A model generated the notes under the pieces. It made no database searches. It was not told the origin of the DNA and worked only from the letters and a program-made list of their open reading frames with translations. The translations under genes were made by a program, and so were the position numbers. From CAYZMS01 sp964479625 (GTDB lineage Bacteria > Bacteroidota > Bacteroidia > Chitinophagales > Saprospiraceae), in contig CAYZMS010000037.1 of the NCBI GenBank assembly GCA_964479625.1, positions 1-29,565 of the forward strand: a DNA stretch of 29,565 nt. The letters run 5' to 3'. Every line of letters begins with the position of its first letter. Position 1 is the first letter of the stretch. Of the stretch, positions 7,455-15,339 are shown one piece after another.

Positions 7455-8375
7455 ATGAAGGATACTCAAGCGATTCAAGAACGCCTGAAACAACTGGAGG
7501 AAAAATTTGCCGCCATGGGTCAGGACCTCACCTCTTATTTGGATGGTCTGCTGCATGCCGATTACCTGACCTACTGGGATTATATCCACCTGGATACCCT
7601 GTTGAGCCTGCAAAAACCCCGAACGCCCTTCCCCGATGAGTCTATCTTCATCCTTTACCATCAGATCACTGAACTGTATTTTAAGCTTATCCTGAATGCG
7701 ATCGAAAGGCTGTACCAGCCTGCTCTGGTGGAAGACCTGGGATTGTTCCAACGACAGCTTGTGCGCATAAATACCTATTTCGAACAGCTGATTGAGTCCT
7801 TTACCGTTATGGTGGATGGGATGGATCCCAGGGAATTCCTGCAATTCCGGATGAGCCTGCTGCCTGCCAGCGGTTTTCAATCGGGACAGTATCGAATGAT
7901 CGAGATCTGGAGTACCGATTTTTACCTGTTAGCCCAGGCAGAGGCGCGCGGGAAATTTGGACCGGATACCTCCCTGGAAGAGGTCTATAAACAACTTTAC
8001 TGGAAATTTGGCGCCACGGAACTGGCCACCGGCCGAAAGACGCTTACCCTTCGACAATTCGAAAAAAAATACAAGGGCGAATTCCTCCGACTCGCTGAAG
8101 CCGTTCGTTCCAAAAACCTTCGTCAATACTACCGCCGTTTCGAACCTCTGGATACCGAAACCCTGGACTTGCTGCGTACTTATGACCGAAATGCCAATCA
8201 GCGCTGGCCCTTAGCGCATTTGAGTGCTGCGGCCCGCTATCTCGAAAAGAAGCCGCAGGTCATTGAGGCCACCGGCGGCACCAACTGGCAGCAATACCTG
8301 CCTCCCCGCAGGCAGCAGGTCGTTTTTTTCCCCGAGCTGTGGGAGGAAGAAGAGCTAGCCACCTGGGGGAGGTAA
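7455..8375 (+). CDS. kynA: Tryptophan 2,3-dioxygenase, Bacteroidota type
   Basis: A 306-residue, all-helical haem enzyme that opens the indole ring of L-tryptophan with O2 to give N-formylkynurenine. The substrate-pocket helix ESIFILYHQITELYFKL (62-78) holds His69. SGFQSGQYR (139-147) holds the carboxylate-binding Arg. His255 (RWPLAHL) fits the proximal haem ligand. The usual GTGGSSG loop reads ATGGTNW (272-278), followed by YLPPRRQQVVFFPELW, a variant known from Bacteroidota homologues; its Thr is kept. No kynureninase or formamidase gene is nearby, so the rest of the pathway must be elsewhere. The gene sits 36 bases after crcB. TACCTTTTTCGC at 7427-7438 loosely resembles a Bacteroidota -7 element and might give it its own promoter. 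Confidence 0.88.
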   Translation: MKDTQAIQERLKQLEEKFAAMGQDLTSYLDGLLHADYLTYWDYIHLDTLLSLQKPRTPFPDESIFILYHQITELYFKLILNAIERLYQPALVEDLGLFQRQLVRINTYFEQLIESFTVMVDGMDPREFLQFRMSLLPASGFQSGQYRMIEIWSTDFYLLAQAEARGKFGPDTSLEEVYKQLYWKFGATELATGRKTLTLRQFEKKYKGEFLRLAEAVRSKNLRQYYRRFEPLDTETLDLLRTYDRNANQRWPLAHLSAAARYLEKKPQVIEATGGTNWQQYLPPRRQQVVFFPELWEEEELATWGR

Positions 8376-8444
8376 AGGGATAGCTCCTTTTAAAAGGGCC
8401 TAGGAAAAGATTTGATTGATTAAGGTAAAGTAAGGAATCCGCTT

Positions 8445-9896
8445 CTAGCTGCCTTCAGGTCTTTTTTCCAAGCTTGTACGCACCAAAAAGGCCATACAAA
8501 CAAAAAAGAAAGACCCGACCTTATCGGTTTCGACCAGGTCGTTAATGATGAGGAAGGCATCAATCACTATGGTACAAAGTAAAAGAGCCATTACCCGGAG
8601 TTTTTGGGAAGGGTCCTTAAGTCTATGGTAAAGGTTTTCCCCATAGAGTAATACCCCAAAGCTAAGGGCGAGGAAGAAAAATAGACCGGGAAAGCCCTGC
8701 TCGACCAAGGTCATCAGGTAGTAGCTATGTATACCGGAGCGCTCGGGATTATCGCTCACATAGGTCTGAAAGCTGGTAACGGTATAGGCCTTGTAAAAAT
8801 TGACGAAGTTCCCGGGACCAAAGCCCAACCAGGGCTCTTCGGCACTCATAAATACGCCGGCCGCCCAGCGATAAACGCGCTCCATGGTGGAAATATCTTC
8901 CATCTTATAGGTGGCCTCAATGAGGTTGTCAAACTGCTCGTGGGAGATCGTTCGATCGTAATTGGGCGCATATTCCAGGTAGCGATTTTGCTCGGCAATC
9001 CACAAAAAGCCGATGAGGACAGCTAAGAGGGAAGCCCCCAGTACATAGCGCAACAATTTCCATCGAATGATAAACCAGGCTGTTGCAGCGATCATCAGGG
9101 CCACATAGGCGGCTCTGGTATACGAAAGGTAAACACCGACCAGCAGAATGCCCAGGCCGCCGATTATAGCCCACCATTTCAGGCTGAAAGGGCGGTACCA
9201 GAAGCGGGCAAACCAAACAAAGGGGACAAATAAGGCCAAACTGGCCGCATAATTTACGTGATTGCGCTGGTAGGGGTGCAGGACTTTGTGAATATCACCA
9301 TAGGAAAACCCATAGGCGGCATGCCGCAGGATGGTAATACCGGCGGTCAGCAGCAGCGGGATAAATACCAACCAGAATAGGCGGCGGTAGTCGGGCTCCT
9401 TTCGAATAAGGTAAAGACTGACAAAAAAAAAGGTCCCTACGTACCAGAGCTTTGCCAAAAGAAATTTAATTGAAACGACCGGTAGCTGGGAAGTTAAGGT
9501 GGTGATAAAGATCCACCCCAGGTGCAAGAGTAGTAAAATCGTGATGGGATGGCGGATCACCCGGGCGTCCAGGTCCTGCAATCGCTGTAATCCGATCAAC
9601 AGGCCCATGCCGGCTAGTCCTATGATCAGGGGTTCTGTGGGCAGGTCGGTCCCGAGCCCCCCGGGCAGGTAGACTTCCGTCGAAAGCGGGACCAAGGCCC
9701 AAAGGAGAAAATAGACCCCTTTTACATCAAGTACTGCCCAATACAGGAATAAAGCAAGCAACGGAATACCCGACAGCCAATACCATTGGCTGAGGGTGGC
9801 CGCAAACAAACTGAGCAGTGTAAGCCCACCGAAAGCCCAGAGCTGTTGCTCAACACCATTTTTTTGATCCCAGACTTGTTGCAGGCATTTAATCAT
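8445..9896 (-). CDS. O-antigen ligase/polymerase family protein (Wzy_C/WaaL-like)
   Basis: A 483-residue protein with about a dozen membrane helices and a large non-membrane loop at roughly residues 295-400. Family landmarks are YQRNHVNYAA (209-218), LSYTRAAYVAL (257-267) entering the Wzy_C region, and GFGPGNF in the long loop followed by a histidine in SGIHSYYL. Such proteins join or polymerise undecaprenyl-linked glycans at the periplasmic face; ligase and polymerase cannot be told apart from sequence. Its start lies inside the end of the Wzz-like gene (8-base overlap, ATGATTAAATG), so the two are translationally coupled. It is the last gene of the minus-strand polysaccharide run and converges on the dioxygenase gene across 69 bases. 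Confidence 0.85.
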   Translation of the reverse strand: MIKCLQQVWDQKNGVEQQLWAFGGLTLLSLFAATLSQWYWLSGIPLLALFLYWAVLDVKGVYFLLWALVPLSTEVYLPGGLGTDLPTEPLIIGLAGMGLLIGLQRLQDLDARVIRHPITILLLLHLGWIFITTLTSQLPVVSIKFLLAKLWYVGTFFFVSLYLIRKEPDYRRLFWLVFIPLLLTAGITILRHAAYGFSYGDIHKVLHPYQRNHVNYAASLALFVPFVWFARFWYRPFSLKWWAIIGGLGILLVGVYLSYTRAAYVALMIAATAWFIIRWKLLRYVLGASLLAVLIGFLWIAEQNRYLEYAPNYDRTISHEQFDNLIEATYKMEDISTMERVYRWAAGVFMSAEEPWLGFGPGNFVNFYKAYTVTSFQTYVSDNPERSGIHSYYLMTLVEQGFPGLFFFLALSFGVLLYGENLYHRLKDPSQKLRVMALLLCTIVIDAFLIINDLVETDKVGSFFFVCMAFLVRTSLEKRPEGS

Positions 9897-10989
9897 CCAG
9901 TACTTGCCGCCAGTTTATCGTTTTGGTGGATTCAAATAATAGTACGCCCAGGCAACTGAAAATAAAGGCAATGGCCCCAGCCGCCAGGACCAGGATCGAA
10001 CGTCTGGGCCGGGATTTTACGGTTGGGACGTCAGCTGCTTCTATCAATATAAGGGCCGGGATATCCGATTCCAATATTGCTTTGACCTGTTTGGCTTTTT
10101 CCCGGTCTTCCCCCAGTTGCTGATTGGCTTCCAAATAGGCCTTTTCCAGAATACCGACGGTGGCCATACCCTGGTTTAAGCGGTCTAACCGACGCTCCAG
10201 GGTATCGACCTCTATTTTCATTCCTTCCACTTCAGCATGCAGATAGCTAATGGTATCCCGGGGAATACCCCTACTACCTTTCAGGGTATTCAGGCGGGCT
10301 TCATTGCGGACCAGTTTTGCGGAGGTCTCGGCCAGCTGCTGGGAAAGCAGTTCCGTTTGGGATTCGGTATTGTAAATACCGAAGTGTTTACGAAGCACCA
10401 CCAGGCTATCGCCCAACTCCTGAAGCTGTAACTCTTTGGTTTGTATAACCTGATTATAGGTAGCCATGGTACGTTTCAGGCCGTTTTTGATGAGTTCCCG
10501 TGTCATTTGGTCGATCAGGTGCCGGGCAGTATTGGCCATATTGGCCGACAACTCCGGGTCGCGGTCTTCCAGGCTGAGGGCTATGGCATCCCGCTTGGTT
10601 TTGATGACTTCATAAAGATCCTTAAAGTGGGATCGCACCCGGTGCTCCGCTTTGGCAGCCTCCGGGTTGATGTCGTAGTGTTCGTAGAGTCCAAAGGAAT
10701 CGACCAGAGCCATGATCAACTCGTTGGATTCGGCTATGGTCAGGACCCTATCCAGGTCGGTATCGGTGCCGTAGTAATTGACCCGCATATTCCCGCTACT
10801 GAAGACCAGTTCCGGCCTTGCCTGATCTGGGCTGGCTGCCAGGAAGGTGGTCTTTGCCTTATAAAAATTGGGAAGGGTAAGGGAAAGCAAAGCCGTTCCG
10901 ATTCCGGCCACCGCCGAAATGATGATAATGGGGCGCCGCCGCCGGTAAAGGGTTTTAAAGACCCCCAGTAGATTGTTGGTATATTCCAT
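9889..10989 (-). CDS. Wzz/GumC-like polysaccharide chain-length regulator
   Basis: A 366-residue protein with the topology of polysaccharide co-polymerases. It has a cytoplasmic basic N-terminus, a membrane helix at about 20-40 (PIIIISAVAGIGTALLSLTL), and a large periplasmic part with long coiled-coil stretches at about 170-305. A second membrane helix lies at about 330-351, after a proline-rich approach (DVPTVKSRPRRS). There is no C-terminal tyrosine-kinase domain. Such proteins set glycan chain length with Wzy. Its position directly upstream of, and overlapping, the Wzy/WaaL-like gene supports that role. A 190-base leader with a candidate promoter precedes it, so it may start a sub-operon. 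Confidence 0.85.
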   Translation of the reverse strand: MEYTNNLLGVFKTLYRRRRPIIIISAVAGIGTALLSLTLPNFYKAKTTFLAASPDQARPELVFSSGNMRVNYYGTDTDLDRVLTIAESNELIMALVDSFGLYEHYDINPEAAKAEHRVRSHFKDLYEVIKTKRDAIALSLEDRDPELSANMANTARHLIDQMTRELIKNGLKRTMATYNQVIQTKELQLQELGDSLVVLRKHFGIYNTESQTELLSQQLAETSAKLVRNEARLNTLKGSRGIPRDTISYLHAEVEGMKIEVDTLERRLDRLNQGMATVGILEKAYLEANQQLGEDREKAKQVKAILESDIPALILIEAADVPTVKSRPRRSILVLAAGAIAFIFSCLGVLLFESTKTINWRQVLDD

Positions 10990-11044
10990 TCCGTTGAATA
11001 TGAAACCGATCCGGTTTATTTAACCTTCGGACTTAGCAGGTAGC

Positions 11045-11060
11045 CTGCTTTCGCAAGCAG
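11045..11060. other. Small hairpin in the leader of the Wzz-like gene
   Basis: CTGCTT-TCGC-AAGCAG forms a six-base-pair stem with a four-base loop, about 55 bases upstream of the start at 10989 and downstream of the candidate promoter, so it would lie in the 5' untranslated RNA. No run of T follows on the minus strand. It could affect mRNA stability; a regulatory role is speculation. Confidence 0.3.
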
Positions 11061-11083
11061 CCAGACTATCCGCTAAATCAGGG

Positions 11084-11115
11084 CAAATGTAGAAAGTTTA
11101 TCCATCATTGGTGAA
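11084..11115 (-). promoter_or_regulatory. Candidate Bacteroidota promoter for the wzz-like/ligase pair
   Basis: On the minus strand TACATTTG at 11091-11084 is an exact match to the Bacteroidota -7 element TAnnTTTG. Nineteen bases upstream, TTCAC (11115-11111) is a one-mismatch match to a TTGAC-like -33 element. This is the expected spacing. Transcription would begin near 11078, leaving a leader of about 90 bases. It is a pattern match only. Confidence 0.42.
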
Positions 11116-11183
11116 CGGCCCCGTACGGAAATAGGTATGTAAGTACCTTGCTTTAACGACCACTGTAGATAAAGATGCCTGGA

Positions 11184-12635
11184 CTAGCGGGATATATCGG
11201 ATTTCAGTGAAAATAGCTGCCTAAAATCTACCATCCTGAACAGTATGGCACCCAGTCCGCCCAGGCTGATGATCAGGATCAATTCCAGGGGCCAGCTCAG
11301 GGTAATGCGCCGGGGAACCCATTGGACCAGTCCAAGGATCAGCAGGCAAAAAAAGCCGATCTGTATCCAAAGGCGGAAGTCAGGTCGGATGAGCCCCATT
11401 CGAATACATAAAAAATACTGCGCCAGGAAAATAACCGACTGAGTGATCAGGGTAGCTTGTGCCGCCCCAAGGGCACCCGAACGGGGTATCCACCAGAGGT
11501 TTAAGCTGACATTTAAAACCACCCCTACAATGAAAAGTTGATTCATAGGACGCAACCTGCCGCTGGCAGTGAGCAGGGTGCCGAAAATATAGGACCCGCT
11601 GAGGGCTACAAAGCTGCCCATAAGCATACCCAGTATTTGACCTCCGTAATAGCTATCCAATTCATACAAAATATTCATGATCTCCTGACGAAAGGCGAAT
11701 ATCCCGGCTGCCAGAGGTAAGGCCATGGCCCAGATTAGTTTAAAACTAAAACGGGCAAGATCCTCTGCATCTTCACCGGGCTGCTTGAGTAGTCGGGCAA
11801 ACATGGGTAATAACAAACCGGCAAATAAATAACCCAAAATATTCAGGGCATCGAGCAGGCGGTAAGCAGCAGCATAAAAATCGGCCTCTTTAGCCCCTTG
11901 GGGTAAAAGGCGTTCGATCATTACAAAATCAATACGGGTATACAAGGTCATCAGGAAAACCACCAGGGCATAGGGATAGGATTGCCGGATGATCAGCCGG
12001 ACCAGCCGGGGATTCCACCACTTTCCGGTTTTGCCCAGATGGGGGCGCAATAAGATAAATATGAGGGTAAGGCTGAGCAGATAAGTCCCCGTCTGAGCAT
12101 AAACAAACCATTCGATCCTAAAATAGGAGGTTCTAGGTACGATCCAGAGTAAAACGCTCATAAGAGCGATAAGGATCAGTCGGTCAAGGGTCGAAAGGAG
12201 GCTGTCGAGCCGGTAGAAACCCAGACCCGAAAGGTTGGAACGTAAAAAGAGGATCAGGGATTGCAATAAAAAATTGACTGCGATCAGGCTAAGCAAAACG
12301 GGATATTGCTGAGTGTAACCGGGAATCAGGCCAAAAAGAAGGATCAAAACCAGAAAAAGTACGCCTAGTAGGATTTTCAGTAATAGCAGGGCAGGAAAAT
12401 ATTTTCCCAAAAGCTGAGGATGGCGGGAAATGTGCCGGTTGTTATAGTTTTGAAGACCGAAATCATTGACGATCTGGAACAAAAAGGCAAAACTGAACAA
12501 AATGGCATACAGGCCGTAAACTCCCGGAGCTACCGTATTTTGTACTGTTCGATCAATACCGAACAGGTAAAAAGGCTTGACCAGTAAATTAACCAGTACA
12601 AGAAAAAGGGCATTGAGGATGAACTCCCGTTTCAT
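11184..12635 (-). CDS. Wzx-like polysaccharide flippase (MVF/MATE-type oligosaccharide exporter)
   Basis: A 483-residue protein with about 12-14 membrane helices and short loops. The N-terminal NALFLVLVNLLVKPFYLFGI and 'VAPGVYGLYAILFSFAFLFQ' blocks, then NDFGLQNYNNRHISRH, match the polysaccharide-biosynthesis (Polysacc_synt) branch of the MOP superfamily. These proteins flip undecaprenyl-diphosphate-linked repeat units to the periplasm. The start is ATG 12635; three extra codons would need TTG. It sits between the ABC permease gene (35 bases upstream) and the Wzz-like gene, giving a flippase-copolymerase-polymerase order. A second possible role, lipid II or carotenoid-glycan export, cannot be excluded. 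Confidence 0.83.
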   Translation of the reverse strand: MKREFILNALFLVLVNLLVKPFYLFGIDRTVQNTVAPGVYGLYAILFSFAFLFQIVNDFGLQNYNNRHISRHPQLLGKYFPALLLLKILLGVLFLVLILLFGLIPGYTQQYPVLLSLIAVNFLLQSLILFLRSNLSGLGFYRLDSLLSTLDRLILIALMSVLLWIVPRTSYFRIEWFVYAQTGTYLLSLTLIFILLRPHLGKTGKWWNPRLVRLIIRQSYPYALVVFLMTLYTRIDFVMIERLLPQGAKEADFYAAAYRLLDALNILGYLFAGLLLPMFARLLKQPGEDAEDLARFSFKLIWAMALPLAAGIFAFRQEIMNILYELDSYYGGQILGMLMGSFVALSGSYIFGTLLTASGRLRPMNQLFIVGVVLNVSLNLWWIPRSGALGAAQATLITQSVIFLAQYFLCIRMGLIRPDFRLWIQIGFFCLLILGLVQWVPRRITLSWPLELILIISLGGLGAILFRMVDFRQLFSLKSDISR

Positions 12636-12670
12636 GCCTTGCAAGGTAAAGGGAATTCAGAATTTCCCTT

Positions 12671-13909
12671 TTATTCATAGCGCAGGGATTCGATCGGGTC
12701 CAATTGAGCAGCTTTTAGGGCTGGGTAAAGACCGGAGATCAACCCCACAATAGTGGTGGTCAGAATGGCCATTACAATCCATGTCCAGGGTACCAGGAAG
12801 GTCCCTCCCAGCAGCAGGGTGACGATATTACCGACCCCTACGCCGAGTACGATGCCTACCAGGCCGCCCATAAGGGAAATGACGACTGCCTCTGTAAGAA
12901 ATTGAACGAGGATATGGCGACGGTTGGCGCCAACCGCTTTGCTAATACCGACTTCCCGCGTGCGTTCGGTAACGGAAACCAGCATAATGTTCATCAATCC
13001 GATGGCGGCCCCGATGAGGGTGATCAGGCCGATCATGACCGCTGCCAGGCGCAGATAGACCGTGTTTTCTCGAATGGTCTCAATGAGGCTATCGCTTTTC
13101 CGGATCTCGAAATCATTATCTTCGGCAGCTTTTAATTTTCGAACACGCCGCATCAGGCCAATGGCATTGGAAACGGCGGCATCCATCTGGGTGGCTTCAT
13201 TCACGGCAACTACTATACTATAATTGGTGTTATCGGTGCTGTAATACCGCTTTCCGGTTTGGAGAGGAATGATGACCCGGTTGCCTTCCGATTGGCCGGC
13301 GGTGCTACCTTTATCCTCCAGGACACCGATGACCTTGTATTTGATATTGCCCACCGAAATCACCTTATCCAGTGCGTTTCTGGTTTTTCCTTCGAATAAG
13401 GTTTTGACAATATCCGCACCAATAATGGCCAGGTTAGAGCCATATTTTGATTCCCGTAATGTAAAGCCGCGCCCGGCCTGAAGGTTCGTTCCACTTACGG
13501 CCAGATAATCTTCATCTCCCGCCAGTACAGATATAGTGGGATTAGTTTCCTCCTTGGCATACCGGACCACGGCATTCGAACTGGTTCCAAAAGAAATAGC
13601 GGTCCGTGCCGGAAAGTCATAGCGTTCTTTAAAATCCAGGGCTTCGTCAAGGCTGATGGGCTCTCCTCGTTTGATTTGTCGACCTCCTTGCCGGCTGTTG
13701 ATCTCCGTTCGGCTGGGCCGTATGTTAAAGGAATTGGCGCCAAGGGAGGAAAAATTATCATTTAAAGCAAAGATCGCGCTATCTATGGCGGTAAGGATGC
13801 CCACTAGCGCCATGATCCCAAAAGCAATAATAAGCAGGGTGAGTACTGCACGTAAAAGATTGGCTCGAATGGAGCGAATGGCCAGATTAATATTTTCGGT
13901 AAGGTTCAT
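12671..13909 (-). CDS. MacB/FtsX-type ABC transporter permease
   Basis: A 412-residue permease with the usual MacB architecture: one membrane helix (about 20-41), a periplasmic MacB_PCD domain (about 45-275) and three C-terminal helices forming the FtsX domain. The N-terminus ENINLAIRSIRANLLRAVLT, the coupling region VTERTREVGISKAVGANRRH and the ending GLYPALKAAQLDPIESLRYE are canonical. Such permeases work as dimers with a separate MacB/LolD-like ATPase and usually a TolC or fusion partner. No ATPase gene is present in the window, so its partner is encoded elsewhere. It sits between the SuhB-like gene (78 bases) and the flippase gene (35 bases). Whether it serves polysaccharide export or is a passenger is unclear. 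Confidence 0.9.
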   Translation of the reverse strand: MNLTENINLAIRSIRANLLRAVLTLLIIAFGIMALVGILTAIDSAIFALNDNFSSLGANSFNIRPSRTEINSRQGGRQIKRGEPISLDEALDFKERYDFPARTAISFGTSSNAVVRYAKEETNPTISVLAGDEDYLAVSGTNLQAGRGFTLRESKYGSNLAIIGADIVKTLFEGKTRNALDKVISVGNIKYKVIGVLEDKGSTAGQSEGNRVIIPLQTGKRYYSTDNTNYSIVVAVNEATQMDAAVSNAIGLMRRVRKLKAAEDNDFEIRKSDSLIETIRENTVYLRLAAVMIGLITLIGAAIGLMNIMLVSVTERTREVGISKAVGANRRHILVQFLTEAVVISLMGGLVGIVLGVGVGNIVTLLLGGTFLVPWTWIVMAILTTTIVGLISGLYPALKAAQLDPIESLRYE

Positions 13910-13987
13910 CTGCTTTGCTTGATACGGCGTAAAATGTACGGCTTTGCTTTTAAACGCCCTGTTTTCTTAGATGAACGTCCAATCCGT

Positions 13988-14791
13988 TTAGACGGACTCA
14001 AAGTGTGGTTTAATAACCGACAGTAATTCCTCGTGAATTAAGCCGTTCGAAGCAATAAGGCTACTCCCGGAAGGATAATCTTGTCCTCCGAAAAAATCAG
14101 TAATTCTACCTCCAGCTTCCTGCACCAGGACCAGGCCCCCGGCTACATCCCAGGGCTGCAGGCTATACTCAAAGAAGGCGTCGTACCGACCACTGGCCAC
14201 ATAGGCCAGATCTACAGCAGCCGATCCCCAGCGTCGCAGCCCGCGGCTAGTTCGCATAAAGGTTTCCGCTACGGAGAGATAGGCCTGCATCCATTCAAAA
14301 TTGTAATAGGGAAAGCCCGTAGCCAGCAGTGCATTGGCTACCGGTTGCCGTTGGCTAACTTTTATCGGGCGTTTGTTGCACCAGGCTCCTCCCCCTTCCC
14401 AGGCGTAAAAGCACTCGTTTTGATTGACTTCATAAACGATGCCTGCGACCAGTTTGCCGGCATACTCAAGACCGATACTTACGGCAAAGCAGGGTAATTC
14501 ATGCAGAAAGTTGGTGGTGCCGTCCAGGGGATCAATGATCCATCTCCATACTCCGTCACTGTTCTCTACGGTATCCTCCTCTGTTAGGAAAGCAGCTTCG
14601 GGTAGTAGTTCGGAAAGGGTTTCTACCAGTTGAGCTTCTGCTTGCTTGTCAACATAACTGACCAGGGCATTGTGGCCTTTATCCTCAATGGATTGATCGC
14701 TGACCTTGCCGTGTTCGCTGGCGAGAAAGGCACCGGTATTCCTTGCGGCCTCGGCAGCTTTAAGACAGAGTTTCTTTAAGTCGGGTTTCAT
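13988..14791 (-). CDS. suhB: Inositol-monophosphatase family phosphatase (SuhB-like)
   Basis: A 267-residue Mg-dependent, Li-sensitive-type sugar phosphatase. The metal site is complete: EED at 71-73 (acidic residue after helix 2), WIIDPLDGTTNF at 84-95 with Asp87 and Asp90, and WDVAGG at 214-219 with Asp215. The length and the substrate-side GSAAVDLAYVASGRYDAFFE segment are standard. Substrates in the family include inositol-1-phosphate and other polyol or sugar phosphates, as well as phosphorylated nucleosides. The start overlaps the stop of hpt by four bases (ATGA), so the two are translationally coupled. Next to a sugar nucleotidyltransferase it could supply a dephosphorylated sugar intermediate; that link is inference. 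Confidence 0.9.
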   Translation of the reverse strand: MKPDLKKLCLKAAEAARNTGAFLASEHGKVSDQSIEDKGHNALVSYVDKQAEAQLVETLSELLPEAAFLTEEDTVENSDGVWRWIIDPLDGTTNFLHELPCFAVSIGLEYAGKLVAGIVYEVNQNECFYAWEGGGAWCNKRPIKVSQRQPVANALLATGFPYYNFEWMQAYLSVAETFMRTSRGLRRWGSAAVDLAYVASGRYDAFFEYSLQPWDVAGGLVLVQEAGGRITDFFGGQDYPSGSSLIASNGLIHEELLSVIKPHFESV

Positions 14792-15327
14792 TCTGTGGTG
14801 ATTAGTTGATAAATTCCTTTTAATTCCCGTCCGCCGCCTTCGTAATCGAGCCCGTATCCCACTACGAATTTATCCGGGATCTTAAAACCCAGGTAATCCA
14901 CAGGCAAGGGGAATTGCAAAGCATCGGGCTTGAGCAGTAAACTAGCAATAGACAGCGATGCAGGCTGCTTTTGTTGCAGCAGTTCGGTAAATGCTTTCAA
15001 GGTACGGCCGGTGTCTACAATATCTTCAATGATAACGACATGCCGTCCTTCCACGGGTTTGTTCAGTCCAATCGTTTCCTTTACGGAGCCCGAGGAGGTG
15101 GTTCCGGAATAAGAATTTAACTTGACAAAGGCTATTTCACAGGGGATATCTGCCGCGCGGATAAGGTCGGCGGCAAAAATAAAAGCTCCGTCCAGGACAC
15201 CGATGAACAGGGGGGCTTTATCCTCCAGGTCGTTTCGAATGGCGGCTCCAAGGGCCTCTACCCGCAGGTGGATCTGCTCAGCCGTAAGAAAGGGTTTGAA
15301 TTTAAGGTCGCGCACCTGAATAGGCAT
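14788..15327 (-). CDS. hpt: Hypoxanthine phosphoribosyltransferase
   Basis: A 179-residue type I phosphoribosyltransferase that converts hypoxanthine (and often guanine) plus PRPP to the nucleoside monophosphate and PPi, for purine salvage in the cytoplasm. The PRPP-binding signature VVIIEDIVDTGRTL is at 97-110 with the two acidic residues E101 and D102. The mobile loop SYSGTTSSG (72-80) covers the active site. FIGVLDGAFIFAADL (41-55) is the PPi-binding segment, and LGFKIPDKFVVGYGLDYEGG near the C-terminus binds the purine. The gene lies 12 bases after the nucleotidyltransferase gene and overlaps suhB by four bases, so the three form one transcript. Confidence 0.93.
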   Translation of the reverse strand: MPIQVRDLKFKPFLTAEQIHLRVEALGAAIRNDLEDKAPLFIGVLDGAFIFAADLIRAADIPCEIAFVKLNSYSGTTSSGSVKETIGLNKPVEGRHVVIIEDIVDTGRTLKAFTELLQQKQPASLSIASLLLKPDALQFPLPVDYLGFKIPDKFVVGYGLDYEGGGRELKGIYQLITTE

Positions 15328-15339
15328 GGGGTGGTGTTT

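Noticed and set aside
8386..8397. CCTTTTAAAAGG palindrome between the convergent dioxygenase and ligase genes
   Set aside because: A 12-base AT-centred palindrome without a loop or T-run; too weak to call a terminator.
10441..10971. 176-codon plus-strand ORF
   Set aside because: Lies wholly antisense to the well-supported Wzz-like gene. Its translation is glycine/valine-rich without motifs, so it is a shadow frame.
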